NCBI GenBank assembly: GCA_003510765.1
Contig: DOKV01000118.1
Location: 1-6,388, forward strand
DNA: 6,388 bases
DNA from: Clostridiaceae bacterium
Lineage (GTDB): Bacteria > Bacillota > Clostridia > Clostridiales > Clostridiaceae
Reading direction: 5' to 3'
The notes below the pieces were generated by a model that saw only the letters and a program-made list of their open reading frames with translations, was not told where the DNA came from and did no database searches. The translations under genes and the position numbers were made by a program. This document shows, piece after piece, positions 5,663 to 6,388 of this stretch; position 1 is the stretch's first letter, and each line of letters begins with the position of its first letter.

Positions 5663-5683
5663 AATTATCGCAAAACAATAATT
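5663..5683. promoter_or_regulatory. Downstream operator-like inverted repeat (copy 2)
   Basis: AATTATCG-CAAAA-CAATAATT has the same layout as the copy at 5622-5642: identical arms except for one base (C for T in the left arm) and the same 5-base spacer length. It begins about where transcription from the presumed promoter would start, so a bound protein would block initiation or early elongation. The regulator is not in the window; the arm sequence is unlike the MarR palindrome at 5375-5389. Confidence 0.6.
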
Positions 5684-5705
5684 AGATCCTGAGAGGAGGA
5701 TATCT

Positions 5706-6388
5706 ATGAATAAAAACATGTGGGTCCGTGGGGCCCTGGGGATGAGTCTTTGTATGCTGGTGCTACTGCTTTTTAGAAGACAAGGGCCAGAATTATTTTT
5801 ATCGGCGGTGACCTTTCCCTTGGTACCCCTAGCAGAGGGACTTCGATGGTTGTCCTTACAGGGTGGTTTCTTAAATGTCCTGGCCTGGCTTTTTTATCTG
5901 GATGTGGCCTGTAGCCCCCTGTATCTGTTGTTTCTACAAAGAAAGAAAGGCTTTCACCTAGAGGATGCCCTCTTGCCCTTGACCAGCGGGTTTCTCTTCT
6001 ATGCCCTCTATGGGCTCATCAATAGAAGCAGCTTTTCCTTAGGTGGCTTTGGACCCAGTGCCCATGGATTTTATGGGCTCTATTTGGGGGTGACGTTTTA
6101 TTCCTTGGTGATTTCCTATGGACTGCTGAAGTTTGTGCGAATGCTGAAGGAAAAGGATACCTTGGGCCTTTATGAGGTGGCCAGAAGCGCTCTTTTTGTG
6201 GTTTTTCTCTTCTTTATTTTTCAAGTGCTGGGCCCTGTGTTGTGGCAATGGCTAGGCACAAGAGAAGCCATGGTGGCTGAAAATACGGCACTGGTGGGGC
6301 CACTCTTAAAAAGTGAAATCTTTCTCTTTTTTGGGTATGTGACCAAAGCACTACCCTATGTGCTCACCCTTCCCCTTCTTTATCAAGG
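5706..6388 (+). CDS. Polytopic membrane protein of unknown function, 3' end beyond the right edge
   Basis: The frame is open from the ATG at 5706 to the end of the window (227 complete codons) and has no stop inside it. AGGAGG at 5694-5699 stands six bases before the ATG, which fixes the start. About seven hydrophobic segments are visible: residues 9-23, 29-46, 55-77, 88-105, 121-145, 162-183 and 205-225, joined by short basic loops (FRRQ, QRKKG, RMLKEKD), as expected for a cytoplasmic-membrane protein with positive-inside loops. Recognisable stretches are EGLRWLSLQGG, SYGLLKFVRM and KALPYVLTLP. From memory these recur in uncharacterised clostridial membrane proteins, but I have not verified this and no function is known to me. 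It is divergent from the marR-crt operon and has its own twin-operator promoter, so it appears to be separately controlled. The rest of the gene and its partners are outside the window. Confidence 0.8.
   Translation, partial: MNKNMWVRGALGMSLCMLVLLLFRRQGPELFLSAVTFPLVPLAEGLRWLSLQGGFLNVLAWLFYLDVACSPLYLLFLQRKKGFHLEDALLPLTSGFLFYALYGLINRSSFSLGGFGPSAHGFYGLYLGVTFYSLVISYGLLKFVRMLKEKDTLGLYEVARSALFVVFLFFIFQVLGPVLWQWLGTREAMVAENTALVGPLLKSEIFLFFGYVTKALPYVLTLPLLYQ

Noticed and set aside
5423..5678. Minus-strand open frames in the divergent spacer
   Set aside because: They have no ribosome binding site and an aromatic-rich, low-quality composition, and they cross the inverted repeats of the promoter for the gene at 5706.
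5622..5683. A short CRISPR-like or transposon-end repeat
   Set aside because: There are only two copies, each is internally palindromic and positioned on a promoter, and no transposase or target duplication is present.
6039..6248. Minus-strand open frame of 69 codons
   Set aside because: It is antisense to the membrane protein at 5706, which has a strong ribosome binding site and a clear hydrophobic pattern.

Overview
The window looks like chromosomal DNA of a Firmicute. The ribosome binding sites are strong GGAGG-type, the spacers are AT-rich, the base composition is close to balanced, and the carotenoid enzymes resemble the C30 (CrtM/CrtN) type known from Bacilli and some Clostridia. I do not assign a genus; a mid-GC clostridial lineage is my best guess. 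There are no tRNA or rRNA genes, CRISPR arrays or insertion sequences.

Layout. Positions 1-810 (+): the 3' part of an unrecognised ORF that is open to the left edge, then a small three-helix membrane protein. Positions 861-911: a long stem-loop with a T run that separates two convergent transcription units. Positions 943-5348 (-): a compact operon read right to left. It encodes a MarR-type regulator, a CrtN-like dehydrosqualene/phytoene desaturase interrupted by an in-frame TAA, a CrtM/CrtB-type squalene/phytoene synthase, and a 481-residue membrane protein. The last of these fuses a phytol/dolichol-kinase-like half (VTE5/SEC59 type) to a DUF92/TMEM19 half (VTE6 type). Positions 5349-5705: a divergent regulatory region with a 15-bp palindrome on the presumed marR promoter and two matching inverted repeats, 41 bp apart, around the presumed promoter of the next gene. 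Positions 5706-6388 (+): an uncharacterised polytopic membrane protein running off the right edge.

How the genes may work together (inference). The two halves of the fusion protein resemble enzymes that phosphorylate a prenyl alcohol first to the monophosphate and then to the diphosphate. CrtM would condense two farnesyl diphosphates to dehydrosqualene, and CrtN would desaturate it to a yellow C30 carotenoid. The operon would then be a prenol-salvage-to-pigment module under MarR control. The desaturase reading frame aligns with CrtN straight across the TAA, which occupies a tyrosine position in Staphylococcus CrtN. The last step is therefore either lost by a recent nonsense mutation, miscalled in the assembly, or made as two polypeptides through reinitiation at an ATG nine bases after the stop.
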